From positions 1-38,793 of the forward strand of contig CAZOAA010000012.1 in the NCBI GenBank assembly GCA_964577715.1: a stretch of 38,793 nt of DNA, read 5' to 3'. A program made the position numbers and the translations under genes. Below, one piece after another: positions 22,654 to 31,537 of this stretch; within the stretch, counting starts at the first letter, position 1; the number at the start of each line of letters is the position of its first letter. The DNA comes from SUP05 sp964577715 (GTDB taxonomy: Bacteria > Pseudomonadota > Gammaproteobacteria > PS1 > Pseudothioglobaceae). The notes beneath the pieces were generated by a model. The model ran no database searches. It was not told where the DNA came from and was given only the letters and a program-made list of their open reading frames with translations.

Positions 22654-24277
22654 TTTATTTGTAAAGGCATTAGAAAATGAAGGCGTTGAATATATCTTTG
22701 GTATTCCTGGTGAAGAAAATCTAGATCTGCTTGATTCGCTTAGGGGTTCAAGTATTAAATTTATCTTAACCAGACACGAGCAAGCTGCGGCCTTTATGGC
22801 GGCAACTTATGGGCGTTTAACCGGTAGGGCGGGCGTATGTCTGTCAACACTCGGCCCTGGCGCAACTAACCTAGTAACAGCCATTGCTTATGCGCAGTTA
22901 GGCGCTATGCCAATGGTGGTTATTACCGGACAAAAACCAATTAAGGATAGTTTGCAGGGTAAATTCCAAATCCTAGATATTGTGAGAATGATGGAGCCGT
23001 TGGTTAAAGATTCTGATCAAATTGTTTATGGTGGTCAGATTCCATCTTTGGTGCGTGGTGCATTTCGTATTGCGGAAGAAGAACGCCCAGGTGCGGTACA
23101 TTTAGAATTACCCGAGGATATTGCCAGAGAGGAGTTAGAGGATGATCGTGTCTTTCCAAAGCAGACTATTCACCGAGTATTTGCTAGTGATCGCGCTATT
23201 GAGAAGGCTGTTGATGCCATTAAGACTGCTAAGAGACCATTGTTATTGGTAGGTGCAGGTGCTAATCGTAAACGAATTCGTCAACCATTGTCAGATTTTG
23301 TCAACAAGACTGGCATATTATTTTTCAATACACAAATGGGTAAAGGCGTACTTAGTGGCGATAATTCTCATTTTATTGGCACTGCAGCTTTTTCATCAAA
23401 AGATTATGTGCATGAGGCAATTAAGAAGGCAGATTTAATTATTAATGTGGGCCATGATATTGTTGAAAAACCACCTTTTATTATGAGAGGCAGCGAACAA
23501 AAAGTTATTCATGTTAATTTTCATTCGGCACAAATTAAAGGTATTTATTACCCTCAGGTTGAGGTGGTTGGAAATATTAGCAATTCAATAGATCGATTAA
23601 CACAAGCACTGAGCGATTGTTATGCCTGCGATCAAGAGTGGATTAAGCCAATTCGAGAAAGAACCAGAAAAGCGATTCATGCGTTAGATGATGATGATTC
23701 GTTTCCAATACTGCCACAACGAGTGGTGGCAGATGTGCGCAAGGTGCTTGATGATGACGGTATCGTTTCGCTTGATAATGGCATGTTTAAGCTTTGGTTT
23801 GCACGTCACTACCATACGCATCAGCCCAATACATTGCTTTTAGATAACGCCCTAGCAACGATGGGTGCAGGCCTGCCTTCTGCTATCGCTTGTGCACTGA
23901 TGTATCCTGAGCGCCAAGTAGTGGCTGTATGTGGAGATGGTGGATTTATGATGAACTCACAAGAGTTAGAAACAGCGGTGCGTCTTAAGCTTAATTTAAT
24001 TACGATTATTTTCAATGATAGTGCTTATGGCATGATTAAGTGGAAACAAGCAGGCCAAGAGCTAGAAGACTTTGGCTTAGACTTTAATAACCCTGATTTT
24101 GTAAAATATGCTGATAGTTATGGTGCAATTGGTCACAGAATAGAGAAGACTGATGAGCTCGTTCCAACAATGATTAATGCATTTAAGCAAGGCGGTGTAC
24201 ACGTGATTGATCTGCCAATTGATTATTCACAAAACACCAAAACTTTATTAGATGATTTAAAGCAGTTTGATAGTTAG
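22640..24277 (+). CDS. Acetolactate synthase-like ThDP enzyme
   Basis: A 545-residue thiamine diphosphate enzyme of the acetolactate synthase large-subunit type. The N-terminus has the catalytic Glu region (RHEQAAAFMAATYGRLTG) and the C-terminus the ThDP/Mg motif GDGGFMMNSQELETAVRLKLNLITIIFND. The start is ATG at 22640, where family similarity begins and where GGAG is correctly placed. No small regulatory subunit gene follows. An aldehyde dehydrogenase gene starts 9 bases downstream, so decarboxylation of a 2-oxo acid to an aldehyde is an alternative to acetolactate formation. Confidence 0.85.
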   Translation: MKASDLFVKALENEGVEYIFGIPGEENLDLLDSLRGSSIKFILTRHEQAAAFMAATYGRLTGRAGVCLSTLGPGATNLVTAIAYAQLGAMPMVVITGQKPIKDSLQGKFQILDIVRMMEPLVKDSDQIVYGGQIPSLVRGAFRIAEEERPGAVHLELPEDIAREELEDDRVFPKQTIHRVFASDRAIEKAVDAIKTAKRPLLLVGAGANRKRIRQPLSDFVNKTGILFFNTQMGKGVLSGDNSHFIGTAAFSSKDYVHEAIKKADLIINVGHDIVEKPPFIMRGSEQKVIHVNFHSAQIKGIYYPQVEVVGNISNSIDRLTQALSDCYACDQEWIKPIRERTRKAIHALDDDDSFPILPQRVVADVRKVLDDDGIVSLDNGMFKLWFARHYHTHQPNTLLLDNALATMGAGLPSAIACALMYPERQVVAVCGDGGFMMNSQELETAVRLKLNLITIIFNDSAYGMIKWKQAGQELEDFGLDFNNPDFVKYADSYGAIGHRIEKTDELVPTMINAFKQGGVHVIDLPIDYSQNTKTLLDDLKQFDS

Positions 24278-24286
24278 GAAATTATT

Positions 24287-25669
24287 ATGAAAAAAAATAC
24301 ATTAATTGTAAATCAAGCTTATACCGGCAAAGTATTAGCAGAGTTAGAGATGCATGATAGTACTCAAGTTGATAGCATGTTATCTACTGCACAGTCTCTA
24401 CATAAGAAGGGATGTCTGTCTGCGCATGAGCGTATTCAAATCTTGCAAAAATTATCAGAATTAGTTAATGCCGAACATGAAGATTTTTCACGCCTGATTG
24501 CTAACGAGGGAGGTAAGCCTATTCGCGATGCACGAGTAGAAGTAACGCGTGCTGTCGATGGAATTCGTATCGCTATTGCTGAAATACAAGGTATTAAAGG
24601 CGAAGAAATCCTAATGGATAGAAGTGCCGCCGGTGCGGGACGAGAGGCTTTTACTATTATGGAGCCAATCGGGGTGGTGGTGGCTGTGAGTGCGTTTAAC
24701 CATCCACTTAATTTAGCGATTCATCAGGCAATACCTGCAATTGCAACGGGTTGTCCAGTGATTATTAAACCAGCAGCGGTAACGCCATTATGTTGCTTGC
24801 GCTTAGCAGAATTAGCACTAGAAGCAGGCTTGCCTGAGGGTTGGATGCAAGTCGCATTGACTAATAGGGAAAATTCAGAAAAATTGGTTACCGATTCAAG
24901 AGTTGGGTTTTTTAGTTTTATTGGTTCTGCTAAAGTAGGCTGGTATCTTAAATCAAAATTAGCAGCAGGTACACGTTGCGCATTAGAACACGGTGGTGTT
25001 GCGCCATTAATTTTTGATTCATATCACGACGAAGATGCTTTTGTGAGTGGTGTGGTTAAAGCCAGTATGTATCATTCAGGTCAGGTTTGTGTTTCAGTGC
25101 AACGTGTTTATGTACCTGAGGGTAGGGCGCAAGAATTAGCACAAAAAATAGCTGATGTTGCATCAACACAAGTAGTGGGTGATGCAATTAATGAAGATAG
25201 TGATTTAGGGCCTTTGATTTTGCCTAAAGAAACCGATCGAATTGAGGCTTGGGTAGATGAAGCGATTAAAGAGGGTGCAACATTGGTTACTGGTGGTCAG
25301 CGTATTAACGAGGTTAGCTATAATCCCACTGTTTTATTAAATCCATCTAAGGATTCAAAAGTATCAACAATGGAGATTTTTGGCCCTGTGGTGTGTGTCT
25401 ATGGTTATCAAGATATTGACAATGCGATTGAAGATGCCAATAGTTTAGATGTGTCGTTCCAGTCAGCAGTGTTTAGTGATGATGTTTCTTTAGCAATGGA
25501 TGTGGCTAAAAAATTAGAAGCCTCTGCAGTAATGATTAACGATTACACCACATTTAGAGTTGATTGGATGCCGTTTGCTGGGCGTAAGCATTCAGGTTAC
25601 GGCATTGGCGGTATTGGCTACAGTATGAAAGACATGCTTGAGCATAAGATGTTAGTAATTAAGCATTAA
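24287..25669 (+). CDS. NAD(P)-dependent aldehyde dehydrogenase
   Basis: A 460-residue member of the aldehyde dehydrogenase superfamily. The catalytic Cys268 lies in HSGQVCVSVQRV and the general-base Glu234 in ALEHGG; the cofactor region FIGSAKVGWYL and EIFGPVVCVY are also present. It resembles the lactaldehyde/non-phosphorylating GAPDH-like branch. It is last in an operon with the FMN protein and the ThDP enzyme and would oxidise an aldehyde they generate; the actual substrate cannot be told from sequence. Its end overlaps the convergent ABC exporter gene by 4 bases. Confidence 0.87.
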   Translation: MKKNTLIVNQAYTGKVLAELEMHDSTQVDSMLSTAQSLHKKGCLSAHERIQILQKLSELVNAEHEDFSRLIANEGGKPIRDARVEVTRAVDGIRIAIAEIQGIKGEEILMDRSAAGAGREAFTIMEPIGVVVAVSAFNHPLNLAIHQAIPAIATGCPVIIKPAAVTPLCCLRLAELALEAGLPEGWMQVALTNRENSEKLVTDSRVGFFSFIGSAKVGWYLKSKLAAGTRCALEHGGVAPLIFDSYHDEDAFVSGVVKASMYHSGQVCVSVQRVYVPEGRAQELAQKIADVASTQVVGDAINEDSDLGPLILPKETDRIEAWVDEAIKEGATLVTGGQRINEVSYNPTVLLNPSKDSKVSTMEIFGPVVCVYGYQDIDNAIEDANSLDVSFQSAVFSDDVSLAMDVAKKLEASAVMINDYTTFRVDWMPFAGRKHSGYGIGGIGYSMKDMLEHKMLVIKH

Positions 25670-27387
25670 CCTTCAAATTGATTTTTATATAATCCTGCAT
25701 ATTCACCATTAGCATCAAGCAGTTCTTGGTGAGAGCCTTGTTCAATAATATTGCCACGTTTTAAAACAATAATTCGATCGGCTTTTTGAATGGTGCTTAG
25801 TCGGTGAGCAATGATGATTGTTGTTCGGCCTTTTTGCATTTTATCAATGGCTTGTTGCACTTGTTTCTCGGTGGCAGAGTCAAGTGCTGAAGTGGCCTCA
25901 TCTAAAATTAATATTGGACTATCTTTAGCAATTGCACGTGCGATTGCTAGGCGTTGACGCTGACCGCCTGAGAGTTTAGTGCCGTCTTCACCGATTTCAG
26001 TATCGAACTGATCACTTAACTCTTGAATAAACTCATAAGCATTAGAAACTTTAGCAGCGTGTTCAATATTCTCATTAGTCATACTATCGGTTTTTCCAAG
26101 CGCGATATTGCCCTTAACTGTATCGTTAAATAGGCGAACACTTTGATCAACAAAAGCAATTTGAGAACGCAGAGAATCAACTTCAAATTCATTAATATTA
26201 ACACCATCAATACTAATAGAACCTGAGTTTGGCAAATAAAATCTAGAGAGTAATTGGATAATTGTAGTTTTTCCACTACCTGTTGAGCCAACTAGTGCGA
26301 TCGTTTCGCCAGCTTTAATGTCTAAATTAATGTTATTAAGAACATTGGTATTGTTTGAATAGCCAAAGGTAACATCTTTAAATTTAATCTCGCCTTTAGA
26401 ATTTTGTAATTGTTGTTTACCGTCATTGGGTTCTTCGTTCTCATCAAGTAGGCCAAATACACTTGCACCAGCCGCCATAGACTCTTGCAATGGTTTGTTA
26501 ATATTAACTAAGCTTTTAGCAGGCTTAACCAGCATGCCCATGGCTGTGAAAAAGGATAAAAATTCACCAGCTGTCATTTTTAAATAGATGGATGATAAGT
26601 ACACAACACTAGCCAAAGAAAGTCCAATTAAGATATTAACAAATCCTGTGTTTAAAGCGCCTGTCATGCCAACTTTAAAAATTTGATGGCGGATGTGCGT
26701 CACTAGTTTATTAAATTTATTAGTTTCTTGATTTTGTGCATGGTAGATTTTTATTAACGAGTTGCCTGAAATATTTTCGTCTAAAAGGTGTGTCATTCTT
26801 CCCATTGATTCTTGTACTTTTTCTGATGACGCTCTCATGCGATTACTTGATAATTTGACCGCGATAAAAACCAGTGGCATCAGTAATAAGAGAATAAGAC
26901 TTAGTTGCCAATTTTTGTAAAATAGATAGCCAACTAGAATAATGACAGAAAAAGATGATTTGATAAAATCTAGCCAAATGGTAGAAGCAGCAGCGGCAAT
27001 TTGCCCAACATCAAAGGTAAGTTTAGATAGAATTTTTCCAGTTGAGTATTGATCAAAATAAGATTTGGGTAATTTTAAAAGCTTGGCAAACATATCAATA
27101 CGAATGTCTGTAATAACTTTGTTTGATACCCAAGAGCTAGCTGCAGTAGAGGTTAAGGCAAAAATTGAACTTAGTACAAAAACACCAAATAGTGCACCGG
27201 CATAAATAATGGCATCTTGTGTGCTTCTATTATCAACAAATAGATCGTCAACAATACGACCAGTAATCTCAGGAATAGAGCTTTCTAATGCAGTGGCAAG
27301 TACCATCATCACTGAGGTGAAAACTAGTTTTCCAATGTGCTCTTTAAGATAGACAAAAAGGCGAGAGACAAATTGTTTATATTCCAT
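25666..27387 (-). CDS. msbA: MsbA-like ABC exporter
   Basis: A 573-residue half transporter with six N-terminal membrane helices (residues about 15-310) fused to an ATPase domain. Walker A GSTGSGKTT, signature LSGGQRQRLAIARA, Walker B ILILDEATSALD and the switch His in AHRLST are all present. Length and organisation fit the lipid A flippase MsbA, though other exporters of this type look similar, so the symbol is tentative. It is divergent from pyrG. Confidence 0.8.
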   Translation of the reverse strand: MEYKQFVSRLFVYLKEHIGKLVFTSVMMVLATALESSIPEITGRIVDDLFVDNRSTQDAIIYAGALFGVFVLSSIFALTSTAASSWVSNKVITDIRIDMFAKLLKLPKSYFDQYSTGKILSKLTFDVGQIAAAASTIWLDFIKSSFSVIILVGYLFYKNWQLSLILLLLMPLVFIAVKLSSNRMRASSEKVQESMGRMTHLLDENISGNSLIKIYHAQNQETNKFNKLVTHIRHQIFKVGMTGALNTGFVNILIGLSLASVVYLSSIYLKMTAGEFLSFFTAMGMLVKPAKSLVNINKPLQESMAAGASVFGLLDENEEPNDGKQQLQNSKGEIKFKDVTFGYSNNTNVLNNINLDIKAGETIALVGSTGSGKTTIIQLLSRFYLPNSGSISIDGVNINEFEVDSLRSQIAFVDQSVRLFNDTVKGNIALGKTDSMTNENIEHAAKVSNAYEFIQELSDQFDTEIGEDGTKLSGGQRQRLAIARAIAKDSPILILDEATSALDSATEKQVQQAIDKMQKGRTTIIIAHRLSTIQKADRIIVLKRGNIIEQGSHQELLDANGEYAGLYKNQFEG

Positions 27388-27397
27388 TGGTGATTAG

Positions 27398-27403
27398 TAT
27401 AAT
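27398..27403 (+). promoter_or_regulatory. Probable -10 of pyrG promoter
   Basis: TATAAT lies 64 bases upstream of the pyrG ATG. A TTGTTT at 27373-27378 is a poor -35 because the spacer would be 19 bases. The palindrome TACACA-GTTT-TGTGTA (27421-27436) lies just after the predicted start. Confidence 0.45.
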
Positions 27404-27420
27404 TTAATACGTCCATATTC

Positions 27421-27436
27421 TACACAGTTTTGTGTA
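27421..27436. promoter_or_regulatory. Palindrome in pyrG/msbA intergenic region
   Basis: TACACA-GTTT-TGTGTA is a perfect 6-4-6 inverted repeat between the divergent msbA-like and pyrG genes, about 10-26 bases after the predicted pyrG start. The position fits an operator or a leader hairpin. No regulator is known to me for it. Confidence 0.4.
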
Positions 27437-27466
27437 TCATAACCATTTCAACTTTGTTACTTTTTC

Positions 27467-29173
27467 ATGGCAACAAAATACATTTTTATTACTGGTGGTG
27501 TGGTTTCTTCTTTAGGTAAAGGAATTGCTTCAGCCTCTCTTGCTTCATTATTAGAATCACGCGGACTTAACGTTACTATGCTTAAGCTAGATCCGTATAT
27601 TAATGTGGATCCTGGTACGATGAGCCCATTTCAGCATGGTGAAGTGTTTGTAACCAATGATGGTGCTGAAACTGATCTAGATCTTGGACATTATGAAAGA
27701 TTCATACGTATTCAACTAAGTAAAAAGAATAACTTTACTGCAGGTCGTGTGTATGAAAACGTGATTGAACGTGAGCGACGCGGCGATTATTTAGGTGCAA
27801 CCGTACAAATCATTCCGCATATTACTAACGAAATTAAAGAGTTAACTAAAGCCGGTGCTGAAGGTGCAGATGTTGCATTGATAGAGATTGGTGGTACAGC
27901 TGGTGATATTGAGTCTTTGCCATTTATGGAAGCAATTAGACAGATGAGCCTTGATGTTGGCCGTGAAAACACTTTGTACGTACATCTTACCTTGTTGCCG
28001 TTTATTAAAGTGGCAGGTGAGCTTAAAACCAAGCCAACCCAACACTCGGTTAAAGAATTAAGAGGTATTGGTATTCAGCCTGATATTTTAATTTGCCGTT
28101 CAGAACAAGAATTGCCTGAAGCTGAGCGCAAGAAAATTGCCCTATTTACTAATGTAGAAGAGGGTTCAGTCTTTACTTCGCTTGATGTGGATACTATTTA
28201 TAAAGTTCCACAAGCATTGCATGAGCAGGGTTTAGATAATGTAGTGGTTAGAAAACTTAATCTTGACTGTAAAGATGCAGATCTCGGTGAATGGGATGAG
28301 GTTATTCACAAATTAGAAAATCCAACAAGTAGTGTTGACATTGCAATGGTTGGTAAATATATGGACTTAACAGAATCTTATAAATCTTTATCAGAAGCAC
28401 TTATTCATGCCAGTGTACAGACACAGACAAAAGTTAATATCCATTATTTTGATTCTGAAGAAATTGAAAAAGAGGGCGTGAATTGTTTAAGTGAAATGAG
28501 TGCGATTTTGGTACCAGGCGGATTTGGTAATCGTGGTGTTGAAGGCAAAATTGCCACAGTTAAATATGCGCGTGAGAATAATATTCCTTATTTGGGTATT
28601 TGCCTAGGTATGCAAGTAGCTGTTATTGAGTATGCGCGTCATATGGCCAAGATGGATGGTGCCAATAGCACTGAATTCAATGCTGAAACTCCTTATCCAG
28701 TTGTAGGTCTGATTACCGAGTGGCAAGATGAAGACGGCAGCATTCAAACTCGAGATAAAGATTCAGATTTGGNNNNNNNNNNNNNNNNNNNNNNNNNNNN
28801 NNNNNNNNNNNNNNNNNNNNNNNNNNNNNNNNNNNNNNNNNNNNNNNNNNNNNNNNNNNNNNNNNNNNNNNNTTTGGTTAAGGGTACAAATGCTAGAGGT
28901 ATTTATGGTAAAGATATTATTACTGAGCGCCATCGCCATCGTTATGAAGTCAATAACCAATTGATTGATAAAATTGAAAAAGCAGGGTTGACAATTTCTG
29001 GTCGTTCTATTGATTCTACATTAGTTGAGATGGTTGAAATTAAAGATCATCCTTGGTTTGTGGCTTGCCAGTTTCATCCAGAATTTACTTCAAATCCACG
29101 TGATGGACATCCTTTATTTGAAAGCTTTATTGAGGCCGCCTCCAAGGCGCATAATCTAATTCTTGCTTCTTAG
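27467..29173 (+). CDS. pyrG: CTP synthase, with assembly gap
   Basis: CTP synthase converts UTP to CTP using glutamine. The N-terminal synthetase domain (KYIFITGGVVSSLGKGIASASLA, GTMSPFQHGEVFV) and the class I amidotransferase domain (nucleophile in GICLGMQ, then HRHRYEVNN and CQFHPEF) are complete apart from a 100-N gap at 28773-28872. The sequence breaks after DKDSDL and resumes at LVKGTNARG. In relatives about 11-12 residues (GGTMRLGAQQC-like) separate these points, so only about 34 bases are likely missing. The frame is kept across the gap. True length would be about 546 residues. Confidence 0.95.
   Translation: MATKYIFITGGVVSSLGKGIASASLASLLESRGLNVTMLKLDPYINVDPGTMSPFQHGEVFVTNDGAETDLDLGHYERFIRIQLSKKNNFTAGRVYENVIERERRGDYLGATVQIIPHITNEIKELTKAGAEGADVALIEIGGTAGDIESLPFMEAIRQMSLDVGRENTLYVHLTLLPFIKVAGELKTKPTQHSVKELRGIGIQPDILICRSEQELPEAERKKIALFTNVEEGSVFTSLDVDTIYKVPQALHEQGLDNVVVRKLNLDCKDADLGEWDEVIHKLENPTSSVDIAMVGKYMDLTESYKSLSEALIHASVQTQTKVNIHYFDSEEIEKEGVNCLSEMSAILVPGGFGNRGVEGKIATVKYARENNIPYLGICLGMQVAVIEYARHMAKMDGANSTEFNAETPYPVVGLITEWQDEDGSIQTRDKDSDLXXXXXXXXXXXXXXXXXXXXXXXXXXXXXXXXXXLVKGTNARGIYGKDIITERHRHRYEVNNQLIDKIEKAGLTISGRSIDSTLVEMVEIKDHPWFVACQFHPEFTSNPRDGHPLFESFIEAASKAHNLILAS
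28773..28872. other. Assembly gap (100 N)
   Basis: Exactly 100 N, the usual placeholder for a gap of unknown size, inside the pyrG coding region. Confidence 0.99.
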
Positions 29174-29508
29174 TGTTTGAACAAGTTTTGAAATGCTGGG
29201 GGAGTGATGAGTTTTCTGAAGTATTTAAATATGAGATTAAATCACTTGAATTAGGCGTATTGCCTTTAGATTCCTGCTGTAATCACAGTGCTGTTATAGA
29301 TAAAGATAGTATCGATCCTGTTGTTCTATCCAGTCATGAAACTGATCGAGATATTCAAATAAAAACAGGCGTGTTTTTTTGTGAAATACTTTCAGGATGT
29401 GCTTGTAGTGATGATCCATCGCAAGCTATGATTCATGAGAATTCTTATTGTGAAATCAATGTTATTATTGACAAAGATAGTGCCAAGGCGAGGTTTGTTA
29501 ACGTCTAG
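29173..29508 (+). CDS. Small conserved acidic protein, unknown function
   Basis: A 111-residue acidic protein whose GTG start shares its G with the pyrG stop codon (TAG), so it is translationally coupled to pyrG. Several Cys are present (CWGSDEF, SCCNHS, FFCEILSGCACSDD, SYCEINV); the GCACSDDPSQ segment may bind a metal. I recall similar small proteins in other gammaproteobacteria but no function. Its end overlaps the convergent der gene by 11 bases. Confidence 0.7.
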   Translation: MFEQVLKCWGSDEFSEVFKYEIKSLELGVLPLDSCCNHSAVIDKDSIDPVVLSSHETDRDIQIKTGVFFCEILSGCACSDDPSQAMIHENSYCEINVIIDKDSAKARFVNV

Positions 29509-30892
29509 ATTTGGTAAATTTTATCAGTCTCTTACGTTTGTTAATTTGTCGATCTGACAGGGTGTTTTTCTTATCTTTAAAAGGGTTTTCTCCACTTTTA
29601 TATTCAAGTCTAATTGGCGTGTTGGTTAGTTTTAATTCTCTAATAAATAGATTTTTTAAATAGCGTTCATAAGCTTTTGGTACGCTTTGTAGATGGTTAC
29701 CATGAAAAGTAAATGTTGGTGGAAACACGTCAGATTGATTAACGTATTTAATTTTTAGGCGCCTACCTTTAACAGGCGGCGGTTGGTGTCCTTGATTGGC
29801 TTTTTCTAAAATTTTATTAAGTAGTGAGGTTGAATATTGACCACCTGCACTTTTAAAAGATTTTTGAATAGGATCAAATAATTTACCCACACCAGAGCCA
29901 TGCAGGGCAGAAATAGTGTGCACGCTCGCATAATTAACAAACGAGAGTTTGACATCTAATTTTCGTTTTACTTCAGATTTTTGATAATCATCCAATCCAT
30001 CCCATTTATTAATAGCAATGAGCAGTGCTCTGCCTTTATCTGCAATCATGCCAAGTAGAGTGGCGTCTTGTTCGGTAACACCTTCATGGGCATCTAATAC
30101 TAAGATAACAACATGAGATTTTTCAAGTGCATCAATAGATTTAATAATTGAGAATTTTTCTATTTTTTCATGGGTGGAGCGTTTACGACGAATACCAGCA
30201 GTATCAATTAGCGTGTATTGTTGTCCCCCACGTTCAAATGGTATGTAAATGCTATCACGCGTTGTACCTGGTAGGTCAATAGCCAAAACACGTTCTTCTC
30301 CCAATATTCGATTAATAAGCGTGGATTTCCCAACATTGGGCCTGCCTAATACAGCGACTGCAATACCTTCCACATCTTCTTCTTTATTTATGGTTGCTTG
30401 TGGCAAAAGCGGCAGAGTGTGATCAATTAAATCACCAATACCTTGACTATGCTCTGCTGAGATTAATATTGGCTCACCTAAACCAAGCTCGTAGAATTCT
30501 GCTGCTTTTGATTGCTCTAACCCTTCTGCTTTGTTGCAAACTAGCACAATGTCTTTTTTAAGTTTTCGTAATTGAGAGGCGATTTCTAAATCGAGCCCGG
30601 TAATGCCATCTCTGGTACTAAGAATAAAATAAATAACATCTGACTCTTCCAAGGCGCTAAGTACTTGCCCTTGAATACCGCTGTCAACTAAATTGTCATC
30701 GCCAGTTAAACCACCAGTATCAATGATATTACATGAAGTGTTATCATCTAACGATACTTCAGCATACTGACGGTCACGAGTTAGACCTTCAAAGTCCGAT
30801 ACTAGGGCTTGACGCGAATTACTTAAGCGATTAAATAAGGTTGACTTACCTACATTGGGTCGGCCAACTAATGAAATAACGGGCAAACCCAT
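29498..30892 (-). CDS. der: Ribosome-assembly GTPase Der
   Basis: Der (EngA) is a tandem GTPase needed for 50S subunit assembly. Two G domains each show the P-loop GRPNVGKSTL, with DTGG and DTAG switch motifs and CNKAE/INKWD base-recognition motifs. The C-terminal KH-like domain (TFTFHGNHLQSVPKAYERYLKNLF) and a basic tail are intact. Its 464 residues are normal. It follows yfgM directly, without the bamB gene found between them in E. coli. Confidence 0.96.
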   Translation of the reverse strand: MGLPVISLVGRPNVGKSTLFNRLSNSRQALVSDFEGLTRDRQYAEVSLDDNTSCNIIDTGGLTGDDNLVDSGIQGQVLSALEESDVIYFILSTRDGITGLDLEIASQLRKLKKDIVLVCNKAEGLEQSKAAEFYELGLGEPILISAEHSQGIGDLIDHTLPLLPQATINKEEDVEGIAVAVLGRPNVGKSTLINRILGEERVLAIDLPGTTRDSIYIPFERGGQQYTLIDTAGIRRKRSTHEKIEKFSIIKSIDALEKSHVVILVLDAHEGVTEQDATLLGMIADKGRALLIAINKWDGLDDYQKSEVKRKLDVKLSFVNYASVHTISALHGSGVGKLFDPIQKSFKSAGGQYSTSLLNKILEKANQGHQPPPVKGRRLKIKYVNQSDVFPPTFTFHGNHLQSVPKAYERYLKNLFIRELKLTNTPIRLEYKSGENPFKDKKNTLSDRQINKRKRLIKFTKSRR

Positions 30893-30907
30893 GGCAATAA
30901 AAAGAAG

Positions 30908-31525
30908 TTAGTTAAGGTCGTTTAGCTTAATTTGAATTAAGTTTTTTAATTCTGAGTCACTTGATAATTGGCTAAGCGCTAATCGATAGTGTTTTTTAGC
31001 TGAGTCTATGTTGTTTTGAGCTAGGTAAATATCCCCTTTAGTGTGACTGTACAAACCGCTAAAAGCATTAATATCTGTTGTTTCTAGCACCGATAAGGCC
31101 TGATTATGCTGACCTATTTCAAGATAGATTGCAGCACTTCTAAGCTTGGCAGTATGAGCGATAAATTCATTTTCAGTATTAACTAAAGGCGCAAGATAAT
31201 CAAGTGCTTGTTGATATTTTTTTTGTTTAACAGCATTTTTAGCCATCACTAAAGACGATTGATTAACGTATCCACTATCGGAATAATCATTTTTCAATGT
31301 ATCAAAGGCAGACGTATTGTTAGGATTTGATACTAATGCTAGATAATGAGATCTGGCTTGAATTGATTGGGAATATTGATAGTTTTTATAAGCATCCCAG
31401 CCCCATATAGCAGATAAACCCATTACAACACCCATTATAATTTGGGGGCCATTTTCTTTAATCCATTTTTTAATTTGTTCGGCTTGTTCGTCTTCAGTTT
31501 TGCCTACTTCAATGAAATTTTTCAT
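30908..31525 (-). CDS. yfgM: YfgM-family membrane-anchored TPR protein
   Basis: A 205-residue protein with one N-terminal membrane helix (GPQIIMGVVMGLSAIWGWDAYKNY region) and a periplasmic TPR-like domain. YfgM is an ancillary SecYEG/PpiD partner in E. coli. The N-terminal EDEQAEQIKKWIKENGP and its position between hisS and der match that family. It lies 12 bases downstream of hisS. Confidence 0.87.
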   Translation of the reverse strand: MKNFIEVGKTEDEQAEQIKKWIKENGPQIIMGVVMGLSAIWGWDAYKNYQYSQSIQARSHYLALVSNPNNTSAFDTLKNDYSDSGYVNQSSLVMAKNAVKQKKYQQALDYLAPLVNTENEFIAHTAKLRSAAIYLEIGQHNQALSVLETTDINAFSGLYSHTKGDIYLAQNNIDSAKKHYRLALSQLSSDSELKNLIQIKLNDLN

Positions 31526-31537
31526 ACGATAATTCTC

